NCBI GenBank assembly: GCA_964017235.1
Contig: OZ024940.1
Span: 26,293,615-26,357,614 of the forward strand
Direction of reading: 5' to 3'
Source: Sabellastarte sp. h YS-2021
Lineage: Eukaryota > Annelida > Polychaeta > Sabellida > Sabellidae
Length of the DNA stretch: 64,000 nt
The position numbers and the translations under genes are program-made. This document shows positions 1 to 11,900 of this stretch, in pieces. The notes below the pieces were generated by a model. That model worked only from the letters and a program-made list of their open reading frames with translations. It had not been told where the DNA came from and did not search any database. How positions within the stretch are numbered: the first letter of the stretch is position 1; every line of letters starts with the position of its first letter.

Positions 1-3000
1 CTTGAGTGAGGGCCACACCCAAGGGATTACAAGACTTTATCACCTAGATGTAAGTCTGAGACCTATTCCATATTGTTTAGTGCCATCAACTTGATGTCCT
101 GTCCACATTTCAGCATTACATATGAATATTTGACATACTTATGGGGTGTGATAGGTAGTGGAGGGTACTTGACTGAGGGCCACACCCAAGGGATTACAAG
201 ACTTTAGCACCTAGATGTAAGTCTGAGACCTATTCTATATTGTTTAGTGCTAATAACTTGATGTCCTGTCCAAATTTCAGAATTACATATGTCATTTTGA
301 CACACTTATGGCGTGTTTTATTCACTGGAGGGTACTTGAGTGAGGGCCACACCCAAGAGATTACAAGATTTTATCACCTAGATGTAAGTCTGAGACCTAT
401 TCCATATTGTTTAGTGCTATCAACTTGATGTCCTGTCCAAATTTCAGAATTACATATGTCATTTTGACACACTTATGGCGTGTTTTATTCACTGGAGGGT
501 ACTTGAGTGAGGGCCACACCCAAGAGATTACAAGACTTTATCACCTAGATGTAAGTCTGAGACCTATTCCATATTGTTTAGTGCCATCAACTTGATGTCC
601 TGTCCACATTTCAGAATTACATATGTATGTTTGACATACTTATGGGGTGTGATAGGTAGTGGAGGGTACTTGACTGAGGGCCACACCCAAGGGATTACAA
701 GACTTTAGCACCTAGATGTAAGTCTGAGACCTATTCCATATTGTTTAGTGCTATCAACTTGATGTCCTGCCCAAATTTCAGAATTACATATGTCATTTTG
801 ACACACTTATGGCGTGTTTTATTCACTGGAGGGTACTTGAGTGAGGGCCACACCCAAGGGATTACAAGACTTTATCACCTAGATGTAAGTCTGAGACCTA
901 TTCCATACTGTTTAGTGCCATCAACTTGATGTCCTGTCCACATTTCAGCATTACATATGAATATTTGACATACTTATGGGGTGTGATAGGTAGTGGAGGG
1001 TACTTGAGTGAGGGCCACACCCAAGGGATTACAAGACTTTAGCACCTAGATGTAAGTCTGAGACCTATTCTATATTGTTTAGTGCTAATAACTTGATGTC
1101 CTGTCCAAATTTCAGAATTACATATGTCATTTTGACACACTTATGGCGTGTTTTATTCACTGGAGGGTACTTGAGTGAGGGCCACACCCAAGAGATTACA
1201 AGATTTTATCACCTAGATGTAAGTCTGAGACCTATTCCATATTGTTTAGTGCTATCAACTTGATGTCCTGTCCAAATTTCAGAATTACATATGTCATTTT
1301 GACACACTTATGGCGTGTTTTATTCACTGGAGGGTACTTGAGTGAGGGCCACACCCAAGAGATTACAAGACTTTATCACCTAGATGTAAGTCTGAGACCT
1401 ATTCCATATTGTTTAGTGCCATCAACTTGATGTCCTGTCCACATTTCAGAATTACATATGTATGTTTGACATACTTATGGGGTGTGATAGGTAGTGGAGG
1501 GTACTTGACTGAGGGCCACACCCAAGGGATTACAAGACTTTAGCACCTAGATGTAAGTCTGAGACCTATTCCATATTGTTTAGTGCTATCAACTTGATGT
1601 CCTGCCCAAATTTCAGAATTACATATGTCATTTTGACACACTTATGGCGTGTTTTATTCACTGGAGGGTACTTGAGTGAGGGCCACACCCAAGGGATTAC
1701 AAGACTTTATCACCTAGATGTAAGTCTGAGACCTATTCCATACTGTTTAGTGCCATCAACTTGATGTCCTGTCCACATTTCAGCATTACATATGAATATT
1801 TGACATACTTATGGGGTGTGATAGGTAGTGGAGGGTACTTGAGTGAGGGCCACACCCAAGGGATTACAAGACTTTAGCACCTAGATGTAAGTCTGAGACC
1901 TATTCTATATTGTTTAGTGCTAATAACTTGATGTCCTGTCCAAATTTCAGAATTACATATGTCATTTTGACACACTTATGGCGTGTTTTATTCACTGGAG
2001 GGTACTTGAGTGAGGGCCACACCCAAGAGATTACAAGATTTTATCACCTAGATGTAAGTCTGAGACCTATTCCATATTGTTTAGTGCTATCAACTTGATG
2101 TCCTGTCCAAATTTCAGAATTACATATGTCATTTTCACACACTTATGGTGTGTTTTATTCACTGGAGGGTACTTGAGTGAGGGCCACACCCAAGAGATTA
2201 CAAGACTTTATCACCTAGATGTAAGTCTGAGACCTATTCCATATTGTTTAGTGCCATCAACTTGATGTCCTGTCCACATTTCAGAATTACATATGTATGT
2301 TTGACATACTTATGGGGTGTGATAGGTAGTGGAGGGTACTTGACTGAGGGCCACACCCAAGGGATTACAAGACTTTAGCACCTAGATGTAAGTCTGAGAC
2401 CTATTCCATATTGTTTAGTGGTATCAACTTGATGTCCTGCCCAAATTTCAGAATTACATATGTCATTTTGACACACTTATGGCGTGTTTTATTCACTGGA
2501 GGGTACTTGAGTGAGGGCCACACCCAAGAGATTACAAGACTTTAGCACCTAGATGTACGTCTGAGACCTATTCCATATTGTTTAGTGTCATCAACTTGAT
2601 GTCCTGTCCAAATTTCAGAATTATATATGTATTTTTGACGTACTTATGGGGTGTTTAACACACTGCAGGGTACTTGAGTGAGGGCCACACCCAAGGGATT
2701 ACAAGACTTTATCACCTAGATGTAAGTCTGAGACCTATTCCATATTGTTTAGTGCCATCAACTTGATGTCCTGTCCACATTTCAGCATTACATATGAATA
2801 TTTGACATACTTATGGGGTGTGATAGGTAGTGGAGGGTACTTGACTGAGGGCCACACCCAAGGGATTACAAGACTTTAGCACCTAGATGTAAGTCTGAGA
2901 CCTATTCTATATTGTTTAGTGCTAATAACTTGATGTCCTGTCCAAATTTCAGAATTACATATGTCATTTTGACACACTTATGGCGTGTTTTATTCACTGG

Positions 3001-5318
3001 AGGGTACTTGAGTGAGGGCCACACCCAAGAGATTACAAGATTTTATCACCTAGATGTAAGTCTGAGACCTATTCCATATTGTTTAGTGCCATCAACTTGA
3101 TGTCCTGTCCACATTTCAGAATTACATATGTATGTTTGACATACTTATGGGGTGTGATAGGTAGTGGAGGGTACTTGACTGAGGGCCACACCCAAGGGAT
3201 TACAAGACTTTAGCACCTAGATGTAAGTCTGAGACCTATTCCATATTGTTTAGTGCTATCAACTTGATGTCCTGCCCAAATTTCAGAATTACATATGTCA
3301 TTTTGACACACTTATGGCGTGTTTTATTCACTGGAGGGTACTTGAGTGAGGGCCACACCCAAGGGATTACAAGACTTTATCACCTAGATGTAAGTCTGAG
3401 ACCTATTCCATACTGTTTAGTGCCATCAACTTGATGTCCTGTCCACATTTCAGCATTACATATGAATATTTGACATACTTATGGGGTGTGATAGGTAGTG
3501 GAGGGTACTTGAGTGAGGGCCACACCCAAGGGATTACAAGACTTTAGCACCTAGATGTAAGTCTGAGACCTATTCTATATTGTTTAGTGCTAATAACTTG
3601 ATGTCCTGTCCAAATTTCAGAATTACATATGTCATTTTGACACACTTATGGCGTGTTTTATTCACTGGAGGGTACTTGAGTGAGGGCCACACCCAAGAGA
3701 TTACAAGATTTTATCACCTAGATGTAAGTCTGAGACCTATTCCATATTGTTTAGTGCTATCAACTTGATGTCCTGTCCAAATTTCAGAATTACATATGTC
3801 ATTTTCACACACTTATGGTGTGTTTTATTCACTGGAGGGTACTTGAGTGAGGGCCACACCCAAGAGATTACAAGACTTTATCACCTAGATGTAAGTCTGA
3901 GACCTATTCCATATTGTTTAGTGCCATCAACTTGATGTCCTGTCCACATTTCAGAATTACATATGTATGTTTGACATACTTATGGGGTGTGATAGGTAGT
4001 GGAGGGTACTTGACTGAGGGCCACACCCAAGGGATTACAAGACTTTAGCACCTAGATGTAAGTCTGAGACCTATTCCATATTGTTTAGTGGTATCAACTT
4101 GATGTCCTGCCCAAATTTCAGAATTACATATGTCATTTTGACACACTTATGGCGTGTTTTATTCACTGGAGGGTACTTGAGTGAGGGCCACACCCAAGAG
4201 ATTACAAGACTTTAGCACCTAGATGTACGTCTGAGACCTATTCCATATTGTTTAGTGTCATCAACTTGATGTCCTGTCCAAATTTCAGAATTATATATGT
4301 ATTTTTGACGTACTTATGGGGTGTTTAACACACTGCAGGGTACTTGAGTGAGGGCCACACCCAAGGGATTACAAGACTTTATCACCTAGATGTAAGTCTG
4401 AGACCTATTCCATATTGTTTAGTGCCATCAACTTGATGTCCTGTCCACATTTCAGCATTACATATGAATATTTGACATACTTATGGGGTGTGATAGGTAG
4501 TGGAGGGTACTTGACTGAGGGCCACACCCAAGGGATTACAAGACTTTAGCACCTAGATGTAAGTCTGAGACCTATTCTATATTGTTTAGTGCTAATAACT
4601 TGATGTCCTGTCCAAATTTCAGAATTACATATGTCATTTTGACACACTTATGGCGTGTTTTATTCACTGGAGGGTACTTGAGTGAGGGCCACACCCAAGA
4701 GATTACAAGATTTTATCACCTAGATGTAAGTCTGAGACCTATTCCATATTGTTTAGTGCTATCAACTTGATGTCCTGTCCAAATTTCAGAATTACATATG
4801 TCATTTTGACACACTTATGGCGTGTTTTATTCACTGGAGGGTACTTGAGTGAGGGCCACACCCAAGAGATTACAAGACTTTATCACCTAGATGTAAGTCT
4901 GAGACCTATTCCATATTGTTTAGTGCCATCAACTTGATGTCCTGTCCACATTTCAGAATTACATATGTATGTTTGACATACTTATGGGGTGTGATAGGTA
5001 GTGGAGGGTACTTGACTGAGGGCCACACCCAAGGGATTACAAGACTTTAGCACCTAGATGTAAGTCTGAGACCTATTCCATATTGTTTAGTGCTATCAAC
5101 TTGATGTCCTGCCCAAATTTCAGAATTACATATGTCATTTTGACACACTTATGGCGTGTTTTATTCACTGGAGGGTACTTGAGTGAGGGCCACACCCAAG
5201 GGATTACAAGACTTTATCACCTAGATGTAAGTCTGAGACCTATTCCATATTGTTTAGTGTCATCAACTTGATGTCCTGTCCACATTTCAGAATTACATAT
5301 GTATGTTTGACATATGCC
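1..5318. repeat. 167-bp satellite array with higher-order repeats (HIBCH intron)
   Basis: About 32 tandem monomers of 167 bp; the array continues past the left edge. Taking monomer starts at 73+167n, variants recur in a fixed order. B has GCATTACATATGAATATT, A has GCTAATAACTTG, C and D differ at GTCATTTTGACAC versus GTATGTTTGACATAC, E has GTCCTGCCC, and F has TTTTTGACGTAC and AACACACTGCAGGG. The blocks read BACDE (73-907), BACDE (908-1742), BAC'DE'F (1743-2744), BADE (2745-3412), BAC'DE'F (3413-4414), BACDE (4415-5249), then a partial D-like unit. The basic higher-order unit is therefore 5 monomers (835 bp), with 6-mer and 4-mer derivatives. Copies of the same type are nearly identical, so the array is young or homogenised. 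It lies upstream of the first visible HIBCH exon and so within a HIBCH intron. Confidence 0.95.
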
Positions 5319-5428
5319 ATATGCAGCTCGTGGTGGATAATAAAACATGAAATAAATAAATTAATAAAAAATACCCCTTCTTGTTCAGCAATAGGGGATC
5401 GCCCCTATTTTTGAAATTTCCAATGTAC

Positions 5429-5718
5429 TATGGCCTAGTGGGTAACACACTCGCCTAGGACCACAGAGGACATAGGTTCAAACCCAGATACAGGCAGATA
5501 CAGCACAGATGACCACTTAAAATGGTCATTGGGTTCTATCCCCAGTGGCAGGTTAAAGAACCTCAAGGATGTTGATTAAATGGTCATCCTTGAGCCTCTG
5601 TCTTTCAGTTAGAAGAATGTCAGTAATTTGAGAGTTAAGACTGTACCTGTAACGTCGGATGGGTCATATATATAGTCCTGTAGTACATGGAGATATTGTC
5701 CTGAGTGTAAAATAATAC
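5429..5718 (+). mobile_element. SINE-B, tRNA-headed
   Basis: The head has a pol III A box (TGGCCTAGTGGGTAACACAC) and a B box (GGTTCAAACCC). A body shared with seven other copies in the window follows (GACCACTTAAAATGG, CCCCAGTGGCAGGTTAAAGA, GAGATATTG..CTGAGTGTAAA). Its 3' end stops about 13 bases before the first visible HIBCH exon, so it forms the acceptor region of that intron. No clear target-site duplication was seen. Confidence 0.85.
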
Positions 5719-5731
5719 AATACGCTTACAG

Positions 5732-5816
5732 GAGTGGACCTCAGATCCGGAAACCTCCATGGTCATCATCAAGGGAGCCGGGGAAAAAGCCTTCTGTGCC
5801 GGAGGAGACATACGGG
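5732..5816 (+). CDS. HIBCH: HIBCH exon (first visible)
   Basis: Begins in phase 0 with EWTSDPE and contains [18 protein letters not shown], the first oxyanion-hole loop. The acceptor is TTACAG with a poor pyrimidine tract because a SINE abuts it. The donor is G|GTAGGT; one base carries into the next exon. Confidence 0.95.
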
Positions 5817-8800
5817 GTAGGTGAATACCTGCTAGCTGCCATAATTTGGCAGGGTACCTTAAATTGGCACAGATATGAAGTGAACAGTCAGTCTGTCGTT
5901 CTAGCCAAATAACAGGAGAATTGATCATTTTGGAGTGGGGCACGAAATTTTGCTCGCAAAATAGGCATAAAATAGTTACAGTAAAAATACTGTATTTATA
6001 GGAAGTGTTACTTGTACGTTTTTTGTATCCAGAATAGCACCCTAAAAATCTATCTCAAAGAGAGATCACTCCGTCAGTTGGCCGGGTTGTGGCTGGGGTA
6101 ATTGGTCTCATTAAACCCCGTTTTCTGTCTTCATTTTACAGCCGTGACCGAAGCTGGCAAAGTGGGAGGCTCCCTCGCCAGAGACTTCTTCAAGGAGGAA
6201 TACATACTGAACAATGCCATAGGTAAATATAAGAATACACAGGTATATTTTCCTATCTGCCACTGTGGCCTAGCGGGTAACACACTTGTCTAGGAACTCA
6301 GAGGACGTGGGTTCAATCCCAGGTACAGGCAGATACATAGTTGCTCGGATGACCACTTAAAATGGCGGTCCTCTGTCATTGGGTCCTTTCCCCAGTGGCA
6401 GGTTAAAGAACCTCAAGGACGTTGATAAATGGTCATCCTTGAGCCTCTATCTTCCAGTTAGGGGAATGTCAGTTACTTGTCAGTGGGGGCTGTACCTGTA
6501 CAGTCGGATTGGTTAAATAGCGCTTTGAGTCCTGTAGTATATGGAGATATTGCGCTGAGTATAAATACATAATAAAAAAAAAAAAAAAAAAAATATCGAT
6601 CACGCTATAGTGTTGTGTGTAACTAATATCAAGGAAGCACTTTACTCTCTCAAATGGTTTGGTAACCTTCTCTGAATGACCAGTTTATTTATTGATTTAT
6701 TGATTTATTTTTTTACCATTAATTAGAAGAATACATACTGAGCAATTGCCGTAGGTAGTTATGAGAATGCATTCATCGATATGTTTTAATGTTGATTCTT
6801 ATAGCTTTGTAAATGTCAAGGGGCTTTTCTACTGTCTTAAATGATTCTGTAAACCTTCCCTAATGATCTTTTTTTACCATTCTTGGTTTCCATCCATATT
6901 TTGATCAAAAGCATAATCCATGTTATTAGACACAAGACAAGCATAATGCCTTAGAGTACACTTTTTATTCAGTAAAGATTAAGTGCTGTACAAGTTGGTT
7001 AGAATTTGAATTAATCTTCACAGCCCTTATTACAGAGGGGAAATTTTTAAAAACCCACTAAAGTTGCTGTCCTTCAATTCAGTTCTGCATAAAATGGTTG
7101 ATTATCCACAATCTTTTTCCTGACTAGTACATATAAATAATATAATATCTAGATGTTTATGAAACATAAAAATACGCTAATCCTATTGAACGTTCACATA
7201 TTGTGAATACTCATACTGTGTATGAAGAGATGCTTGTGAATCCCCAATGGAGGGTTCCCTACCCTCGCCCTCCCTGGGCCTAGTTCAGCCATATTATTGT
7301 TAAAAAAGGGTAAATAAATGTCACTCTGTGGGGGGGAAAATTAATAATAATAATAAGGTGAAGGTTATAATTTTTCAAAAAATAATTTATTTATTTTATT
7401 TATTTATTTGGGGTTTTACGTCACTTTCAACACTGTACTGGTTATATCACGACGGGTAGTTGGAAGGGCAGAGGAAACCAGTACATGCAGTTCGTCAGGG
7501 TTCTGTACTGTAAACTGCCGACCAACGGCAAGCAACTACCAGCTTTCCCACTTGAGGCCGTGCCGGGAACCGAACCCCGGCCTCAGAGGTGGGAGGCGAG
7601 AGTGTTACCACTCTGCCACCGTGGCCCCTTTTTCAAAAAATAAAGAAAACAATAAAAAAAACAAAAAACAAAAAAAAACTTGCTGTTGTTTTTGTATTTT
7701 TAGGCACTATGAAAATCCCCTGGGTGGCCCTGATACACGGAATCACTATGGGAGGGGTGAGTTGGAGCAATAGCATTAAAATCTCAAGGGCACTCTGAGA
7801 GTGCATGCCTCTGCCAAGGCACGTAAACTCTTGCCTATGAGTGGAATGGTTTACGCAAATTCCTAGATGCAGAATTGGTTGCAAATCATTTCTGAAATTG
7901 AATCAGTTTATGTTAGACCAAGACCCGCTACTCTGAATAATGAGATGCAAATCGATGCCGTCATTTTTCTGTAAACTTGCTGACAAACAAAACAGAATCT
8001 AATGAGTCTTTACTTCTCCTGTGCAGAAGTAAAGGGGAAAAAAAGTTTTGTAAGATTTTTGTTTTTGATATTGGATACCAGCCAATCAAATCCACAGATT
8101 TGGCATTAAGGTATAAATAATTCTTTGTACAAAGATCATGTGATCTGATTTAAAATTTTCAACCAATCAAATCCACAGATGTGGCACTGAGTCATAACTG
8201 GTCTAATTACAAAGGTCATGTTGTCCGATTAAGCCAATCAAATTGTAGAAATGTTTTTCCAGGGCGTGGGTTTGTCAGTGCATGGGAGATACAGAGTTGC
8301 CACAGAGAAGACTGTATTTGCAATGCCAGAAACTGGTATAGGTGGGTACTAATGTTGCTTTTTACTCACGTACTAAACAGAATAATTTAACAGTAAGATG
8401 ACATAAGTAAAATAAACCACATTCCTAATGTTAAGAAAAGTTATTTTTATATTTTTGTGGTTCATTAAAAATGCACAGTTATTTGATGGGAGAGATTTCC
8501 TTTAATGATTTAGAGTTCAGTGTTTTATGTGAAGTGAAGACATTTTTATTGGGTAAAATATCCCTACCTTATCCTCACTATTGCTGTATAACGAAGTTAT
8601 GATACTTCTTCAGATGAGTCAATCAGAATGTGATATTTCCGTCATCTATAAACTTCAGCCATTTCGAAATAAACAAAACAGCAAATGGTTTCTAAAGTCG
8701 ATGTTTAGTAGTCTCCGACGACCAAATAAAATATGAAGTATAAGAGGAACTAGGGACGCGGCGCATGTGCAGTCCACGTAATTATGCGCAGTGGTACCGA

Positions 8801-8859
8801 CAAGAATATTTATTATATCCCCAGACGAAAGTCGGGGATATATTGGATTCAGGTCCGTC

Positions 8860-8911
<52 letters not shown>

Positions 8912-11900
8912 AGAAATTTCCTTGTGGACGCGATAACTCAAAAACAAATTAATATTTTTTTTTCAAACTTGGTACACATGTTAAGGGTGCCCAAAGGAAG
9001 ATCCCTATTTTAAGGTGACCTTAAACTCCCAGTAAAAAAGAACTTATGACCACCTTAAGGTCAGAAATTGGACTTTTGGCCACTTAGAGCCCTCTAGGTC
9101 ACAAACTATGATGCTCAGCTGGCTGAAATTTTACCTGACAACACATTAATATGTTCTTAGTACATGTGCCGAAAATCACGACTTTAAGTTGAGGAGAAAA
9201 TTGTGTTTGAGGCCCATAAATACCCCCACTTGGGGATTTTTTGCTATACTTTTCACATATTTTGCCCTATAATTTGGAAGTGGTAATTCTGATGAGTCTC
9301 AAACTGCGCTAGGTATAACTTTGATATGTAATCCTTGTCTGTAGAAAATTTTAGGGCTGTAGGTTTACCCAAAGGGGTCGACTTAAGGTCTCAAAAGTGC
9401 CCACAGAGACCCAATTTATGCACTTTTTGCCACTTTCAAGCACTGTAGCTTTCAAACTATGTCTCTCATCTAAGTTAAATATCATCTGGGAATATATCTA
9501 TGTGTTTTCTTATATGTGCCCCAACATTTAGGCCTTTAATAGACAGTTAACCTGTGTATCAGGACCATAAACACCCACCCGAGTGACCCTTATAAGACAT
9601 TTTTCACATCTTTTTCCCTGTAACTTGGAAATGGTAAGTCTGAGAAGTTTCAAACTGTATTAGATATATATTCTGTGTGTAATCTTAGTATGTAACAGAT
9701 TTTAAGTCTGAAGCTTTAATTTTGAAGGTCAAATTGAGGTCTCTAAAAGGCTCCCAAAGACCCAATATTTGGACTTTTTGCTACTTTTAAGCCCTGTGAC
9801 TGTCAAACTATGTGACTGATAGAGCTCAAATCCTATCTGGGAAGATATTAGTATGTTATTTATATATGTGCCAAAAATTAAGGCTTTAAGAAGACATTTA
9901 ACCTGTGTATGAGGACCATAAATCCCCACCCGAGTGACCATTTTTAGACATTTTTCACATATTTTGCCCTGTAACTTGGAAATGGTAAGTCTAAGAAGTT
10001 TCAAACTGTATTAGATGCATATTCTATGTGTAATCTTAGTATGTGACAAATTTTAAGTCTGAGGCTTTAATTTGAAGGCCACATTTAGGTCTCTAGAAGG
10101 CCCCATAAAGACCCAGTATTTGGACTTTTTGCCAATTTTAAGGCCTGTGACTGTTAAACTATGTGACTGATAGAGCTGAAATCTCATCTGGGAATACATT
10201 ATTATGTTCTTTTTACATGTGCCAAAAATCAAGGCTTCATGTAGACATTTAACCTGTGTATGAGGACCTTAAACACCCACCTGAGTGACCCTTTTAAGAC
10301 ATTTTTCACATATTTTGCTCTGTAACTTGGAAATGGTAAGTCTGAGAAGTTTCAAACTTTATTAGATACATATTCTATGTGTAATCTTAGTATGTAACAA
10401 ATTTTAAGTCTGAAGCTTTAATTTGAAAGCCACATCGAGATCTCTAAAAGGCCCACAGAGACCCAATATTTGGACTTTTTAACCACCTTTAAGCCCTGTG
10501 ACTGTTAAACTATGTGATTGATGGAGCTGAAATCCCATCTGGGAATGCATTATTATGTCCTTTTTACATATGCCGAAAATCAAGGTTTTTAGTAGACATT
10601 TAACCTGTGTATGAGGGCCATAGACACTCGCCCAAGTGCCTTTTTGGACATTTTTTCCGTATTTTGCCCTGTTATTTGGAAATGCTTAGTGTGACAAGTC
10701 TTAAACTGTATTATATATAATTTTTGTTTGTTATGTATGTCCCCCAAAAAGTTTCAGATCTGTTGTTTAATTGCTAAGGTCTCTTTAACAATTGTAAAAT
10801 GCCCACAGAAACCCAATTTATGGACATTATGCCACTTTAAAGCCCAGTAACTGTCAAACTATGTGGGTTATAGAGCTGAAATCTTTGAATTTTTAAAAGG
10901 AAATGCCTGTCTATTTAAATTTTGAATATTAATAATGTTATGGCTATCTTAGTCTTTTAAGAACTTATTTTTGTGTGTTATACCTCTGCTTGCTGAGTTT
11001 TTCACTTTTTAAAATGAAACTGGTGAAACATATTCAAGTAGACAAAATGGACACTTTAAGTGAGCTTTAAGTCCCAATATTAATGAAATTATATCCTTAT
11101 GTAGTAAAAGTAGGGGATTTTTAACCCTCAACTAGCCCAGTTTTATTCAACTTGCCTCAGTTAATTTTGACACAGCTCCTACAGTTATGAACTCATTTCA
11201 GTTGATAATCACATACTTAAAATTCTCAATTCTTTTTGTATTTGAGTACCCCTTTTATATAGATTGTTTGTTTACCATTTATGCATCCCCCACCCGGATT
11301 CCCCCCACCCACCTCTGGGACCTCCAGCTATATTGAGTGACACTAAATAAACAAAGGTATTTAATGATATCAGATGAGAAACAAAGAACTCAATGGGGTT
11401 GCAGATCTTGTGTAATAGTGAGAGAGGTGTGGAGAAGGGGAGAGGGGTGGGGGTGGGAGGTGGTGGGCTTCATTACATATAACACAAAGGGGAGTCAGAA
11501 CTGAGATTGTGTCACATATTTAGGTTGCATATATATGGACCACATATATAGGTATAGAGGAAATGAATAACTGAAAACAATTTGCAAATTCTAAAAATAA
11601 TATAATAAAATAATAATATAAATAATTTTTTTTTAAATAATATTTTATTTGTGAACAAATATAGAAACAGATATGCGCTTTTGGGATTATGAATTTTAGA
11701 ATGGACATTGAATCATCAATCATTTAAATACTTTGAAGGAAGATTGAAAAGTATGATGAGTTGAGTTAAAAATAATATTTTATTTGTCAACAAATATAGA
11801 AACAGATATGCTCTTTTGGGATTATTATTTTAGAATGGACATTCAATCATCAATCATTTAAATACTTTGAAAATAGGTTTAGAGTTATCATTGCAGGAAG

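Noticed and set aside
73-5271. Repeated 62-codon open frames through the satellite monomers
   Set aside because: They begin at TTG rather than ATG, overlap each other, exist only because the 167-bp unit is repeated, and match no family. The decayed array does not keep them.
6257-6330. tRNA gene candidates (A and B boxes) here and at similar sites
   Set aside because: Each is the head of a dispersed SINE with its family 3' body; no intact cloverleaf was established.
7408-7773. 121-codon open frame covering a SINE and a HIBCH exon
   Set aside because: The first part is reversed SINE-A read across; only 7704-7756 is coding.
8765-9013. Open frame with an 18-residue arginine run
   Set aside because: Product of the GCC microsatellite in a HIBCH intron.
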